NCBI RefSeq assembly: GCF_003143775.1
Contig: NZ_QFRJ01000004.1
Span: 124,001 to 188,000 of the forward strand
From: Brumimicrobium oceani
GTDB taxonomy: Bacteria > Bacteroidota > Bacteroidia > Flavobacteriales_D > Crocinitomicaceae
Reading direction: 5' to 3'
Length of the DNA stretch: 64,000 nucleotides
The notes below the pieces were generated by a model, which searched no databases, was not told the DNA's origin, and saw only the letters and a list, made by a program, of their open reading frames with translations. Positions 38,201 through 49,100 of the stretch are shown here, piece by piece (position 1 is the stretch's first letter; each line of letters begins with the position of its first letter). Both the position numbers and the translations under genes were made by a program.

Positions 38201-38708
38201 TCGAAATTTCACCAGACAATTGCAGATTTAAGGTTGAGTTTACAGAAAGGTCTTGGGAATTTCCGAAACTAATTCCTCTAGAAATACTCCCTGATTTTTT
38301 AATGCCTCCATCAGAAAAAAAGTTTAAGGGCTTCTCTTCATAGCTATAGAAAAAATCAGCTACCTCACCTTTGTTTTGATAAATCATTGAAGTATCGATG
38401 GTTTGGTAGGGCTTCTGAAAATCGATTGAAAAAACACGGTATCTTAGCTGCAAACTGTCAGAACAATCGGTTTTAGAATAGAATTTTCGGGTATTTCCAT
38501 CAAAATAATAGGCTGAATCGTCTAATAAGGCATCGCCACAAAAAACTTTAAAACTGTTTTGGTAAATGGTTAAACTATCAATAATTAAAGTATCACTTTG
38601 GGGTGTTATTGTTTTCCATCTCAAATTAGACGTTTGGCTCCTCAATGGCCATATCGTTACCATTGAAAGCAAGAAAAATAGTATGATAATTTTAGAGCCA
38701 GGATTCAT
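35265..38708 (-). CDS. SprA-like outer-membrane beta-barrel protein, function unknown
   Basis: An 1147-residue exported protein with a signal peptide (residues 1-24, hydrophobic IIILFFLLSMVTIW). The segment GSISRGISFGNSQDLSVNS, followed by LNLQLSGEISNN, is close to the repeated motif of SprA, the large T9SS outer-membrane translocon subunit, but the protein is far shorter than SprA (about 2400 residues). The rest has alternating hydrophobic strands typical of an outer-membrane barrel and ends in Phe-Phe. One EF-hand-like loop, DYNNDGVKDLNEFE, lies near residue 835. It is transcribed away from the lpd/glycosyltransferase side. A truncated copy of its end is found at 32597-32859. A role in surface secretion or assembly is inferred only. 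Confidence 0.75.
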   Translation of the reverse strand: MNPGSKIIILFFLLSMVTIWPLRSQTSNLRWKTITPQSDTLIIDSLTIYQNSFKVFCGDALLDDSAYYFDGNTRKFYSKTDCSDSLQLRYRVFSIDFQKPYQTIDTSMIYQNKGEVADFFYSYEEKPLNFFSDGGIKKSGSISRGISFGNSQDLSVNSTLNLQLSGEISNNMNILATVTDDNLPIQPDGNTNQIQEFDQVFIQLYGKEYKIIAGDFWLKKPTGYFMNYNKRAQGLYGQYSWGDEKNKWTAQGAGALSKGKFARNEIQGMEGSQGPYRLKGNENEPFIMVLSGTEKVYLDGKLLERGQEYDYVINYNSAEIIFTPRNQITKDVRIVVEFQYTDQNYARSLFQASINYESKKFDFWLNMYSEQDAKNQSLQQKLSTKDKLLLSKIGDTLELARTQSIDSVGFLDNQVTYKLMDSLGIDSVLVYSVSPDSAFYRATFTNVGVGNGNYIFDRFTAVGRVYKWVAPIGGVPQGDFEPSRLIVTPKKNAMISAGMNYRFNEKWKMMTEMSTSNNDINTFSRLNSEDNRAFGNKTTIDGLFHLRNDTTSKWLVSTGLDFEFRTKYFKEIERYRGVEFDRDWNVRNMQYQGQEVLAHVSGGIKHKDFGGVELKAQNYTLGEDYQGNRAQVLGDWSRKGFNASLDGSYLSANADGENTYLRHKSKISQEFGKIKIGFEDDHELNQFELGDTLLRTNSYQWYDWKVFLANADTLQNKFTVFYRERYDWKSDSTRLKSAAKGRSVGADYNWVTNETSTLTTLVSYRTLEIKDEQLIDQQPENTFLGRIDYRLNLWKNALTASTFYEVGSGLELKREFLYIEVNAGQGVYTWIDYNNDGVKDLNEFEVAQYQDQAKYIRVFTPSDEYVRTYSNEFNQTLFWRPERIWKSKGKVLKLLSRFSNQARFRVNRKMANQSVRTYNPLDRNIEDSSLISFNSTIRNTVFFNRTNPIFAADYTYSETGSKTLLASGFDARDIRFNALNFRWNLWRKFTINLEAEEGLKSSRADYTSGRDFSIQYHKVQPELVFQPSTTFRLSLNARYEEKRNDAEFGGESAFIGDVGLGLKWNQIEKGSLNAEVKIVSINYTGPQNSALAYEMLESLKPGRNYTWNVNYQRNLSKNLQISLQYNGRQSEESKTIHSGGVEVRAFF

Positions 38709-38761
38709 TCCAATAGCATAACGTTTTCACTTGGTGTTTCTTGCTTAAAGATAGGAAAATG

Positions 38762-39868
38762 TTAGATGCCTAGAGCAGTTTCCACCTTATTACAAACTAT
38801 TTCGGCATCATACTTTCGAGCTTCGTCTTTTACAGCGTTGGCATCAAAATCCTGATTTGCTATTGAAACCATTAATTTATTTGATAAATCTTCAGCGTTT
38901 CCCGTTTCAAAGAGTTCCCCAAATTCGCCATGATTTAAAATCTCAACCGTTCCTCCCTGATTACTGCCCACAACTTTGCAACCCGCTGCCATCGCTTCGA
39001 TGGTAACCATTCCAAAAGTTTCAGATTTCGTCGCCATAACAAAAACATCAATGGCCGAATAAAAAGTCTCAACATCAGGTCTGAAAGGTCTAAAATGTAC
39101 ACGTTTTTCGATTTTATTTTCACGAACATACTCTTTCAGTTTATCAAAATAAGCATCCGATTCTCCATGAGTGGATTCTCCAAGAAAAACTAAATCATGA
39201 TGAATTTTATCCTTTATTTGATTAAAAGATTCTAACAATAGAAGTTGTCTTTTTTGCTCATCAAATCGACCTACCAATCCTATGTATTCTTTGTTTGTAT
39301 CCAAGTCCAACAAGGTCTTTGCTTCTTGTCTTTCTGGCGCATTGAAATAGCGATCTAAAGACAAACCTGAAGGAATAACAAGCGTTTTTTCACTGGGAAA
39401 ACGCGTGAGCTCCTTTACTTGTTTTTTCAACCAAGGCAAAGGACAAGACCACAGATCAAAACTGCTGTATCGTATCGTATGGAGCAAATCTCTTTTGGGA
39501 ATCCCGATTTGCATTTCCATGAAATAAGCCAAGAAAAACTTCTTTTTTGACCATGATTTCGCCAGTGAACAAACACTCATATCTTTCGGATCTCTTACGA
39601 TGAGATGCGTAATATTATGTTGCTTAATCTTCTTAATCAGTTGAGCAGCTTTTCCAAAATCGAAGTACTTCTTGTGCGGTTGAACAAAATCTACCGAGAT
39701 TCCATTTGCGCTCGCTTCCTGATGAATTCTACTCCCTTTTTGCAATAAAATCACCACTTTGTGTCCGCGATTGTGCATCCATTCGGCGTTTCTTAATTGA
39801 TTCATTTCTAAACCACCCCAACTCAATGAGGGACAAAAATAAGCGATATGAGTATTGTTCTTTGTCAT
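38762..39868 (-). CDS. Family 4 glycosyltransferase
   Basis: A 368-residue cytoplasmic GT-B glycosyltransferase (GT4 type). The N-terminal domain begins AYFCPSLSWGGLEMNQLRNA, the acceptor-side glycine loop. The C-terminal donor domain has IGLVGRFDEQKRQLLLLESF near 200 and the EX7E motif in ETFGMVTIEAMAAG near residue 285. The sugar donor and acceptor cannot be read from the sequence. It starts about 10 bases after a terminator behind lpd, so it has its own transcription start or relies on read-through. Placement next to surface-protein genes would suit a cell-envelope polysaccharide or glycoprotein role, which is inference. Confidence 0.88.
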   Translation of the reverse strand: MTKNNTHIAYFCPSLSWGGLEMNQLRNAEWMHNRGHKVVILLQKGSRIHQEASANGISVDFVQPHKKYFDFGKAAQLIKKIKQHNITHLIVRDPKDMSVCSLAKSWSKKKFFLAYFMEMQIGIPKRDLLHTIRYSSFDLWSCPLPWLKKQVKELTRFPSEKTLVIPSGLSLDRYFNAPERQEAKTLLDLDTNKEYIGLVGRFDEQKRQLLLLESFNQIKDKIHHDLVFLGESTHGESDAYFDKLKEYVRENKIEKRVHFRPFRPDVETFYSAIDVFVMATKSETFGMVTIEAMAAGCKVVGSNQGGTVEILNHGEFGELFETGNAEDLSNKLMVSIANQDFDANAVKDEARKYDAEIVCNKVETALGI

Positions 39869-39877
39869 TTAAAAATT

Positions 39878-39912
39878 GAAAAAATGCCTCAAGTTGATTT
39901 ACTTGAGGCATT
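39878..39912 (-). terminator. Rho-independent terminator after lpd
   Basis: On the minus strand a perfect 11-bp stem ATGCCTCAAGT/ACTTGAGGCAT (39884-39894 with 39901-39911) is followed by six U. It lies 85 bases past the lpd stop and just before the glycosyltransferase gene. Confidence 0.9.
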
Positions 39913-39996
39913 GATGTTTTAAATATAAAAAGCTATTCTAAAGGTGTTCATTACACCAATATGATTGCTGTTCCTTTTATCGGAAAACAATAACTG

Positions 39997-41400
39997 TTAA
40001 ACGTGTATTGCACGATCTCCCGTCGCATCCATTGCTGCTTCACGAACAGCTTCAGAATAAGTTGGGTGAGGGTGAGACATGCGTACTAAATCCTCTGCTG
40101 ATGCACGGTATTCCATGGCAACAACACCTTCCATAATTAAATCTGCCGCACGCGCTCCAATCATGTGGAATCCTAAGATTTCATCCGTTTCCTTATTCGT
40201 AATGATTTTCACAAGTCCTTGAATATCGCCAGAAGCTCTAGATCTTCCTAGTGCTTTCATTGGGAAAGAACCTGTTTTGTATTCTACTCCAGAATCTCTC
40301 ACTTCTTGCTCCGTTTTACCTACTGATGCCACTTCTGGCCATGTGTAAACAACTCCAGGAATCAAATTATAATTGATGTGAGGAATTTGTCCGGCGATTT
40401 TCTCCGCAACAAAAGTACCTTCCTCCTCAGCTTTGTGTGCTAACATTGCTCCACGAACAACATCACCAATTGCGTAAATGTTATCTACCGATGTTTGCAA
40501 GTTTTCGTTTACCTCTACTTGGCCACGATCTGTAGTTTTGATGCCTACGTTTTCTAAACCTAAACCTTCAGTATACGGTTTTCTTCCTACGGCAACTAAA
40601 CAGTAATCAGCTTCAAATTGAACTTCCTTATCTTTTTTATCTAAAGCGGTAACGATTACTCCTTCACCTGTATTTTCAACATTCTGAACTTTGTGCTTCA
40701 TATTGAATTTCATCTTCAACTTTTTCAACACCCTTGTTAATTCTTTCCCCATTGTTTCATCCATGGTTGGAATAATAGAATCAGCAAATTCAACCACTTC
40801 TACTTTAGTTCCTAGTCGCGCATAAACTGAACCTAATTCAAGACCGATAACACCACCACCAATAACAATCATTGTTTTAGGTATTTCTTTCAATGAAAGC
40901 GCTTCAGTTGAAGTAATTATTCTTTCCTTATCTGGCTCCATTCCTTTAAAGAAATTTGGCTTAGAACCTGTTGCAATAATCGTTTTATCGGTTTTCAATT
41001 CCGTTTCCTTTCCTTCTGAATCAATCACTTTAATCGTGTTTTTATCCACGAAAGAACCGACACCATGATGAACGTCAATTTTATTTTTGTCCATCAAAAA
41101 TTCGATTCCTTTACAAGTTTGATCAACGACTTTATTTTTTCGCTCAATCATTTTCTTGAAATCTGGACTTAAATCTTTCAAATTAATTCCATGCTCATCA
41201 AATGTGTGCGCTGCATTATGATAGTGTTCACTTGAATCTAATAATGCCTTCGAGGGAATACAACCGACGTTTAAACAAGTACCTCCTAAAGTATCGTACT
41301 TTTCAATAATTGCTGTTTTTAAACCTAATTGAGCGCACCTTATAGCTGCTACGTATCCACCAGGTCCTGAACCAATAATAGTTACATCGTATTTACTCAT
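39997..41400 (-). CDS. lpdA: Dihydrolipoyl dehydrogenase
   Basis: FAD-dependent E3 component of 2-oxo acid dehydrogenase complexes, reoxidising dihydrolipoamide with NAD+. The FAD fold starts at IIGSGPGGYVAAIR (residues 8-21). The redox disulfide is C42/C47 in GGTCLNVGCIPSKAL. The NAD fold begins VIGGGVIGLELGSVYARLG near 180. The catalytic His-Glu pair is in HPHPTYSEAVREA near the C terminus. Length is 467 residues, as usual. No E1/E2 genes are adjacent, so which complex it serves is unknown. It follows the DUF3467 gene by 34 bases. Confidence 0.96.
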   Translation of the reverse strand: MSKYDVTIIGSGPGGYVAAIRCAQLGLKTAIIEKYDTLGGTCLNVGCIPSKALLDSSEHYHNAAHTFDEHGINLKDLSPDFKKMIERKNKVVDQTCKGIEFLMDKNKIDVHHGVGSFVDKNTIKVIDSEGKETELKTDKTIIATGSKPNFFKGMEPDKERIITSTEALSLKEIPKTMIVIGGGVIGLELGSVYARLGTKVEVVEFADSIIPTMDETMGKELTRVLKKLKMKFNMKHKVQNVENTGEGVIVTALDKKDKEVQFEADYCLVAVGRKPYTEGLGLENVGIKTTDRGQVEVNENLQTSVDNIYAIGDVVRGAMLAHKAEEEGTFVAEKIAGQIPHINYNLIPGVVYTWPEVASVGKTEQEVRDSGVEYKTGSFPMKALGRSRASGDIQGLVKIITNKETDEILGFHMIGARAADLIMEGVVAMEYRASAEDLVRMSHPHPTYSEAVREAAMDATGDRAIHV

Positions 41401-41434
41401 GATAAATATATTTTAATTTTAATGATAGATCAAT

Positions 41435-41749
41435 TTATGCTTCAGTAGGAGGCGTACCAAAATTGATTGGTGGTAAATCTGAATTACCGGTGTTAATCGT
41501 CCCTGTGTTCTCTTCAAACTTTCGAATATTATCCTGTAAAGCGGTTAGCAATCGTTTTGCATTTTCTGGTGTCATAATCACACGCGACCTCACTTTTGCC
41601 TTCGGCATGCCTGGCATAGCTTGAATAAAATCAAATACAAACTCAGAAGGAGAATGATTAATTAAAGCCAAATTGGAGTAAACCCCTTCCGCAACCTCTT
41701 CTGGTAATTCTATATTGATTTTGTTTTCTTTTGTATTGTTATTTTCCAT
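41435..41749 (-). CDS. DUF3467 domain protein
   Basis: A 104-residue protein of the DUF3467 family. It reads INIELPEEVAEGVYSNLALI, then HSPSEFVFDFIQAMPGMPKA and RVIMTPENAKRLLTALQDNI, matching the family along nearly its full length. The function is unknown. In Bacteroidota this gene is usually found directly after rpoC, as here, about 70 bases past the rpoC stop with a terminator between. Confidence 0.9.
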   Translation of the reverse strand: MENNNTKENKINIELPEEVAEGVYSNLALINHSPSEFVFDFIQAMPGMPKAKVRSRVIMTPENAKRLLTALQDNIRKFEENTGTINTGNSDLPPINFGTPPTEA

Positions 41750-41763
41750 AAGAATAAAGGTAA

Positions 41764-41798
41764 TAAAAAAAGGCTATCAATATAAATTGATAGCCTAT
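41764..41798 (-). terminator. Rho-independent terminator after rpoC
   Basis: On the minus strand a perfect 10-bp stem AGGCTATCAA/TTGATAGCCT (41771-41780 with 41787-41796) is followed by a U run of about seven. It closes the rpoBC transcription unit. Confidence 0.92.
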
Positions 41799-41819
41799 AA
41801 AATATTGTTCTATTCAAGA

Positions 41820-44800
41820 TTAAATCTCTTCATAATTAGCAGTTGAGTCAACCTTAACGTTTTGGAAATTTCTAACACCAGTACCTGCTGGTATTTTGTG
41901 TCCAACGATAACGTTTTCTTTCAACCCTAGAAGGTGATCGATCTTACCTGCAATTGCTGCCTCGTTCAGAACCTTAGTCGTTTCCTGGAAGGAAGCCGCT
42001 GAGATAAACGATTGCGTCTGCAATGAAGAACGTGTAATACCTTGTAGCATTGGTTTAGAAGTTGCTGCTATTGCTTCACGTGCTTCTACTAATTTAGCAT
42101 CTTCACGTTTCAATTGTGTATTTTCGTCACGCAATCTTCTTGAAGAAACAATCTGTCCTGCTTTCAACTCTTGAGAATCTCCAGCGTCAGTTACAACCAT
42201 TTGTCCGAAAATACGGTCGTTTTCCTCCATGAAATCGGCTTTGTGAATCGCTTGATTTTCTAAGAACCTAGTATCCCCTGCATCAGTAATTTCTACTTTA
42301 AGCATCATCTGACGAACGATTACCTCGAAGTGCTTATCGTTAATCTTCACCCCTTGCAGACGGTATACCTCTTGTACTTCATTTACCAAGTATTCTTGTA
42401 CTGCAGTTGGTCCTTCGATGTTCAAGATATCTTTTGGAGTAATTGCTCCATCAGAAAGTGATTGACCCGCACGAACGAAATCGTTCTCTTGTACCAGAAT
42501 GTGCTTAGATAGTGGAACTAAGTATTTCTTTGTCTCCCCAGTTTTCGCTTCGATAATTACCTCACGATTACCACGCTTGATTTTACCATAGCTCGCGATT
42601 CCGTCAATTTCAGAAACTACTGCTGGGTTAGATGGGTTACGCGCTTCGAAAAGCTCAGTAATACGAGGAAGACCCCCTGTAATATCCCCACCTTTACCAC
42701 CAATACGTGGAATCTTAACTAAACTGAATCCTTGTTGCATCTCATCGCCTTCCTTTACAGAAACGTGAGCATTCACTGGAATTGGGTATGATTTCAAGAT
42801 TTCACCTTTTTTATCCTTAATAAGGATCGTTGGGTTTTTCTTTTTATCTCTTGTTTCAGTAATTACTTTTTCAGTAAATCCTGTTTGCTCATCGACCTCT
42901 TCACGGTAAGTGATTCCTTCAATAACGTTCTCAAACTCGATAAGTCCGTTATATTCAGAAATAATTACTGCATTATAAGGGTCCCACTTACAAACTACAT
43001 CACCTTTAGACAATTCACTTCCGTTTTCAGCAACCATCTCCGCTCCATAAGGAATGTTAGATGTCATCGCTGCCAAACCAGTTTTCTTGTCAATGATCTT
43101 CATTTCAGCTGAACGACCTACAACGATTTCGCGCTTAGTTCCGTCCTTATCAACCTTAGTAATTGTTCTTAATTCGTCTATTTCAAGTTTACCTGAAGCT
43201 TTTGCTTTCAAGTCACTTTCATCAGCAATATTAGAGGCTGTACCCCCAACGTGGAATGTACGAAGTGTTAACTGTGTACCTGGCTCACCAATAGACTGTG
43301 CTGCAACCACTCCAATAGAATCACCGATTTGTGCTTCTCTATTTGTAGCAAGGTTACGACCATAACATTTAGCACAAACTCCTCTTCTCAACTCACAAGT
43401 AAGTACAGAACGAATTTCTACTTCATCAATTCCTGCTCTATCGATTTCTTCCGCGATATCTTCAGTAATTACCTCACCTCCTTCTACGATTAAGTTATCG
43501 TCATTATCAAATACATCATGTACAGCACTACGCCCTACAATTCTGTCATACAATGGCTCGACCACTTCATCGTTCTTCTTTAAAGGAACAGCTACTATAC
43601 CTCTTAAAGTACCACAATCGAATTCGTTTACAACCACATCTTGCGCAACATCCACCAAACGACGAGTTAAGTAACCCGCATCGGCTGTTTTCAATGCTGT
43701 ATCGGCAAGACCTTTACGTGCACCGTGTGTAGAGATAAAGTACTCAAGAATCGATAAACCTTCCTTAAAGTTCGAAAGAATTGGATTTTCAATAATTTCT
43801 TGACTCGACGCTCCAGATTTCTGAGGTTTTGCCATCAGACCACGCATACCAGAAAGCTGACGTATCTGCTCTTTCGATCCACGTGCTCCAGAATCAAACA
43901 TCATATAAATAGAGTTGAATCCTTGCTTATCCGTTTTCAATTGATCCATCAAAGTGTTGGTCAATCGAGAGTTTGTACGTGTCCAGATATCAATAATCTG
44001 GTTATATCTTTCATTGTTAGTAATAAGCCCCATGTTATAGTTGTCCATTACTTCGGCAACACTAACATTCGCTTTGTCTACTAAAATTTGTTTTTCTTTA
44101 GGAATAATAATATCATCCAAGTTGAAAGACAAACCACCTTTAAAGGCCATGTCATATCCAACGGCTTTAATATCATCCAAGAATTGAACTGTACGAGAAG
44201 TACCAGAAATTTTCAATACCACCCCGATAATATCACGCAATGCTTTTTTAGTTAATACATCATTGATGTATCCTACCTCTCTTGGTACCATTTCGTTGAA
44301 CAAAACACGTCCAGCAGTAGTCTCAATAATCTTAAGAACTGGCACTCCATCTTCGCCTAAAACCTCTGTTTTAACCTTGATGTGAGCGTGTAAATCCAAA
44401 CGACGCTCGTTAAGTGCAATCTGAACTTCTTCAGGGGAGTAGAATGTTAACCCTTCCCCCAGCATTACTCTATCTTCGTCTGTTTTTCTTCCTTTGGTCA
44501 TGTAGTAAAGACCCAAAACCATATCCTGAGAAGGTACAGCAATTGGAGCACCGTTTGCAGGATTCAGAATATTGTGAGAAGAAAGCATCAAAATTTGAGC
44601 TTCTAAGATTGCAGCATTACCTAATGGTAAGTGAACCGCCATCTGGTCACCATCGAAATCGGCGTTAAATGCCGTACAAACCAATGGGTGAAGTCTAATC
44701 GCTTTTCCTTCAATCAGTTTTGGTTGGAAAGCTTGAATACCTAAACGGTGAAGCGTTGGGGCACGGTTAAGTAACACAGGGTGAGACTTAATCACGTTTT

Positions 44801-46091
44801 CTAGGATATCCCATACGATTGCTTCTTTTTTATCAACGATTTTCTTCGCTGATTTAACCGTCTTTACAATTCCTCTTTCGATTAATTTTCTAATGATAAA
44901 AGGCTTGTAAAGCTCCGCTGCCATATCTTTAGGCAAACCACATTCGTGAAGTTTTAAAGAAGGTCCAACAACAATTACCGAACGAGCTGAATAATCAACA
45001 CGTTTCCCCAATAAGTTTTGACGGAAACGTCCTTGCTTTCCTTTCAATGAATCAGAAAGAGATTTTAAAGGTCTGTTAGATTCCGTTTTAACCGCACTAG
45101 ATTTTCTAGAGTTATCAAAAAGTGAATCTACAGATTCTTGAAGCATACGCTTTTCGTTACGTAGAATTACTTCTGGAGCTTTAATTTCTATCAATCGCTT
45201 CAAACGATTGTTTCTAATAATTACCCTTCTGTATAAGTCATTTAAATCAGACGTAGCAAAACGACCTCCATCCAAAGGAACTAATGGTCTTAACTCTGGC
45301 GGAGTAACAGGAACAACTTTGATAATCATCCATTCCGGACGGTTTTCAATTCTATCCTGAGAATCACGCATTGCCTCAACCACTTGAAGACGTTTCAATG
45401 CTTCGTTTTTACGTTGCATTGAAGTTTCGTGATTCGCTTTATGTCTTAAATCGTAAGATAGCTGGTGAAGATCTAATCCTTTTAACAAGTCATAAATTGC
45501 TTCAGCTCCCATCTTAGCGATGAATTTATTAGGATCTGTATCGTCTAAGTACTGATTATCTTGAGGAATTTCATCCAAAATATCCAAATACTCTTCTTCA
45601 GTAATGAATTGCATAACATCTAATGGTTCTCCATCAGCGTTTTTAGCAACACCCGACTGAATTACGACATATCTCTCGTAATAAATAATTTGATCAAGCT
45701 TTTTGGTTGGTAAACCTAAAAGATAACCAATCTTATTTGGCAATGATCTAAAGTACCAAATGTGTGCTACAGGAACCACTAATTGAATGTGTCCCATGCG
45801 CTCACGACGCACTTTCTTTTCTGTTACCTCAACCCCACAACGGTCACAAACGATTCCTTTGTAACGAATTCGTTTGTACTTACCACAGTGACATTCATAA
45901 TCTTTAACAGGTCCAAAAATACGTTCACAGAACAAACCATCTCTTTCTGGTTTATATGTTCTGTAGTTTATTGTTTCCGGCTTTAAAACCTCTCCACTTG
46001 ACTGCTCCAGAATTAATTCTGGAGAAGCCAATGAAATGGTGATTTTATTAAAATCTTTCACCGTATTTTGAGTATCTTTTTTATACGCCAT
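41820..46091 (-). CDS. rpoC: RNA polymerase subunit beta'
   Basis: Largest subunit of RNA polymerase, 1423 residues from the ATG at 46091 ([14 protein letters not shown]); an ATG three codons earlier also exists. The catalytic loop [17 protein letters not shown], with the three Mg2+-binding aspartates, is seen near residue 465. The N-terminal zinc site is [20 protein letters not shown] (residues 67-86), and the second zinc site includes [15 protein letters not shown]. The bridge helix/trigger region ends with [16 protein letters not shown]. It follows rpoB by about 30 bases. Confidence 0.99.
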   Translation of the reverse strand: MAYKKDTQNTVKDFNKITISLASPELILEQSSGEVLKPETINYRTYKPERDGLFCERIFGPVKDYECHCGKYKRIRYKGIVCDRCGVEVTEKKVRRERMGHIQLVVPVAHIWYFRSLPNKIGYLLGLPTKKLDQIIYYERYVVIQSGVAKNADGEPLDVMQFITEEEYLDILDEIPQDNQYLDDTDPNKFIAKMGAEAIYDLLKGLDLHQLSYDLRHKANHETSMQRKNEALKRLQVVEAMRDSQDRIENRPEWMIIKVVPVTPPELRPLVPLDGGRFATSDLNDLYRRVIIRNNRLKRLIEIKAPEVILRNEKRMLQESVDSLFDNSRKSSAVKTESNRPLKSLSDSLKGKQGRFRQNLLGKRVDYSARSVIVVGPSLKLHECGLPKDMAAELYKPFIIRKLIERGIVKTVKSAKKIVDKKEAIVWDILENVIKSHPVLLNRAPTLHRLGIQAFQPKLIEGKAIRLHPLVCTAFNADFDGDQMAVHLPLGNAAILEAQILMLSSHNILNPANGAPIAVPSQDMVLGLYYMTKGRKTDEDRVMLGEGLTFYSPEEVQIALNERRLDLHAHIKVKTEVLGEDGVPVLKIIETTAGRVLFNEMVPREVGYINDVLTKKALRDIIGVVLKISGTSRTVQFLDDIKAVGYDMAFKGGLSFNLDDIIIPKEKQILVDKANVSVAEVMDNYNMGLITNNERYNQIIDIWTRTNSRLTNTLMDQLKTDKQGFNSIYMMFDSGARGSKEQIRQLSGMRGLMAKPQKSGASSQEIIENPILSNFKEGLSILEYFISTHGARKGLADTALKTADAGYLTRRLVDVAQDVVVNEFDCGTLRGIVAVPLKKNDEVVEPLYDRIVGRSAVHDVFDNDDNLIVEGGEVITEDIAEEIDRAGIDEVEIRSVLTCELRRGVCAKCYGRNLATNREAQIGDSIGVVAAQSIGEPGTQLTLRTFHVGGTASNIADESDLKAKASGKLEIDELRTITKVDKDGTKREIVVGRSAEMKIIDKKTGLAAMTSNIPYGAEMVAENGSELSKGDVVCKWDPYNAVIISEYNGLIEFENVIEGITYREEVDEQTGFTEKVITETRDKKKNPTILIKDKKGEILKSYPIPVNAHVSVKEGDEMQQGFSLVKIPRIGGKGGDITGGLPRITELFEARNPSNPAVVSEIDGIASYGKIKRGNREVIIEAKTGETKKYLVPLSKHILVQENDFVRAGQSLSDGAITPKDILNIEGPTAVQEYLVNEVQEVYRLQGVKINDKHFEVIVRQMMLKVEITDAGDTRFLENQAIHKADFMEENDRIFGQMVVTDAGDSQELKAGQIVSSRRLRDENTQLKREDAKLVEAREAIAATSKPMLQGITRSSLQTQSFISAASFQETTKVLNEAAIAGKIDHLLGLKENVIVGHKIPAGTGVRNFQNVKVDSTANYEEI

Positions 46092-46124
46092 TTTAAACAA
46101 GTGTTTTCAATTAAACTTTGACTA

Positions 46125-49100
46125 TTAATCCATCTTGATATTCAATCCAAGTCCTCTCAATTCATGAAGAAGAACATTAAATGATTCTGGAATACCTGGC
46201 GTAGGAAGGTTATCTCCTTTTACGATTGCCTCGTAAGCCTTAGCTCTTCCGTTCACATCATCAGATTTAACAGTCAAGATTTCTTGTAGGATATTCGCTG
46301 CACCAAATGCCTCAAGTGCCCAAACCTCCATCTCACCAAAACGCTGACCTCCAAAGAGTGCCTTACCACCAAGTGGTTGTTGCGTAATTAACGAGTATGG
46401 TCCGATTGAACGAGAGTGCATTTTGTCATCTACCATGTGAGATAATTTCAGCATGTAAATAACTCCTACTGTTGCAGGTTGGTGGAAACGCTCACCTGTT
46501 CCTCCATCATACAAGTACGTTTTACCTGCACGCGGAATTCCAGCTTTATCACAGTATTCTGCAACCTCTGATGGTTCTGCTCCATCAAAAATTGGCGTTG
46601 CGAACTTCACGTTTAATTTTTGACCTGCCCATCCAAGAACAGTTTCATAAATCTGACCTAAGTTCATTCGTGAAGGTACCCCAAGTGGGTTCAACACGAT
46701 GTCTACTGGTGTTCCATCATCAAGGAAAGGCATATCTTCCTGACGAACGATGTTCGCAACAATACCTTTATTTCCGTGACGACCCGCCATTTTATCACCC
46801 ACTTTCAGCTTACGCTTCTTCGCCAAATAAACTTTAGCCAATTTAACGATTCCTGCAGGTAATTCATCTCCTACAGAGATATGGAATTTCTTACGTTTGT
46901 AATTTCCTAGTAAGTCGTTGGCTTTAATAGTGAAGTTATGAATAACTCTCTGGATCATAGAGTTTGTTTCATCTTCATCCGTCCATTTACTTGGATTTAC
47001 AATAGAATAGTCTACTATACTAAGTGCTTTTTCGGAGAATTTAGATCCTTTCTTGATTATTTCTTCTCTAAAGTTATTTGTTACACCTGCAGACTTCTTG
47101 CCTTCAAGTATAACTAATAGCTTTTGAACAAGAATACCTTTCAAATCACCCAAATCTTTTTCGTACTCCGTATCTAAATTCTCTAGAATTGGTTTATCCT
47201 GAGCTTTAGTTTTTCTGTCCTTCACTGCACGAGAGAAAAGTTTCTTATTCACAACTACACCTCTTAAAGAAGGTCCAGCTTTCAACGAAGCATCTTTAAC
47301 GTCTCCAGCTTTATCACCGAAAATAGCTCGCAATAGTTTCTCTTCAGGAGAAGGATCAGTTTCACCTTTTGGTGTAATTTTTCCTATTAAGATATCTCCT
47401 TCTGATACTTCTGCTCCAATACGGATCAATCCGTTCTCATCAAGGTCTTTAGTAGCTTCCTCACTAACATTTGGGATATCTGCTGTGAGCTCTTCCATTC
47501 CTCGTTTTGTGTCACGCACTTCCAATGAATATTCATCAATGTGAATTGAAGTAAAGACATCCTCACGTACAACACGTTCAGAAATTACTATCGCATCCTC
47601 AAAGTTATATCCTTTCCAAGGCATGAAGGCTACCTTCATATTCTGACCAAGTGCCAATTCTCCTTGTTGAGTTGCATAACCTTCACAAAGAACTTGCCCC
47701 TCCTCTACAACATCACCTTTCTTCACGATAGGCTTCAAGTTCATCGTAGACCCTTGGTTAGTTTTCTTGAACTTAGTTAAACTATATGTTTTAGTTTTAC
47801 CGTCAAAAGAAACTATTTGATCTTCCTCAGAAAGATCATACTTAATTACAATTTCGTTAGCATCAACATACTCAACAACACCATCCCCTTCCGCATTAAT
47901 CAATACACGAGAATCACGCGCTACTAAGCGTTCAATTCCTGTTCCAACAATCGGAGACTCTGGTTTCAATAATGGTAAAGCCTGACGCTGCATGTTTGAT
48001 CCCATCAACGCACGGTTGGCATCATCATGCTCCAAGAATGGAATAGAAGACGCCGCAATAGAAGCAATCTGATTTGCTCCTACATCCATCAAGTCAATTT
48101 CCTTTGGTTCAACCACAGGGAAGTCACCCTCCTCACGTGCCTTTACCATTTCCCCCAAAAACTCACCGTTATCATTCAATGGAGCATTCGCTTGCGCGAT
48201 CATCATTGAATCCTCTTCTTCTGCGGACAAGTATATAGGCTCATCTTGTAATTGAACCTTACCATCTACCACCTTTCTGTAAGGTGTTTCAATAAATCCT
48301 AATTTATTTACTTTAGCGAATACACACAGAGATGAAATCAAACCAATATTTGGTCCCTCTGGTGTTTCGATAGTACAAAGTCGACCGTAGTGAGTATAGT
48401 GAACATCACGCACCTCAAAACCAGCACGTTCTCTAGAAAGACCTCCTGGTCCAAGTGCTGAGAAACGTCTTTTGTGAGTTACCTCAGAAAGTGGATTCGT
48501 TTGATCCATGAACTGAGACAATTGATTTGTTCCAAAGAATGAATTGATTACAGACGAAAGGGTTTTCGCATTAATCAAGTCAATTGGCGTAAAAACCTCA
48601 TTGTCACGAACATTCATCCTTTCACGAATTGTACGCGCCATACGTGCAAGACCAACACCGAATTGAGAGAATAATTGTTCACCCACTGTTCTAACACGAC
48701 GATTAGAAAGGTGGTCAATATCATCAACCTCTGCTTTTGAGTTAATCAACTCAATCAGATACTTAATGATCTTGATTATATCACTTTTAGTTAAAACTCT
48801 TGACTCCTCGTCGTCAGAAATTTTAAGCTTTTTATTAATTCTAAAACGTCCTACTTCACCTAAATCGTAACGTGTGTCTGAGAAAAATAATTTATCAAAA
48901 ACACTACGTGCTGTTTCGATATCTGGCGGCTCCGCATTACGTAATTGTCTATAAATTACTTCCACTGCTTCCTTTTCAGAATTGGCAGTATCTTTTTGTA
49001 ATGTGTTATATATAATAGTAAAGTCAGCAGAATTCACATCTTCTTTATGAAGGATGATAGTTTTCGTACCTGCGTCAATTATTTCCTCGATATTATCCTT

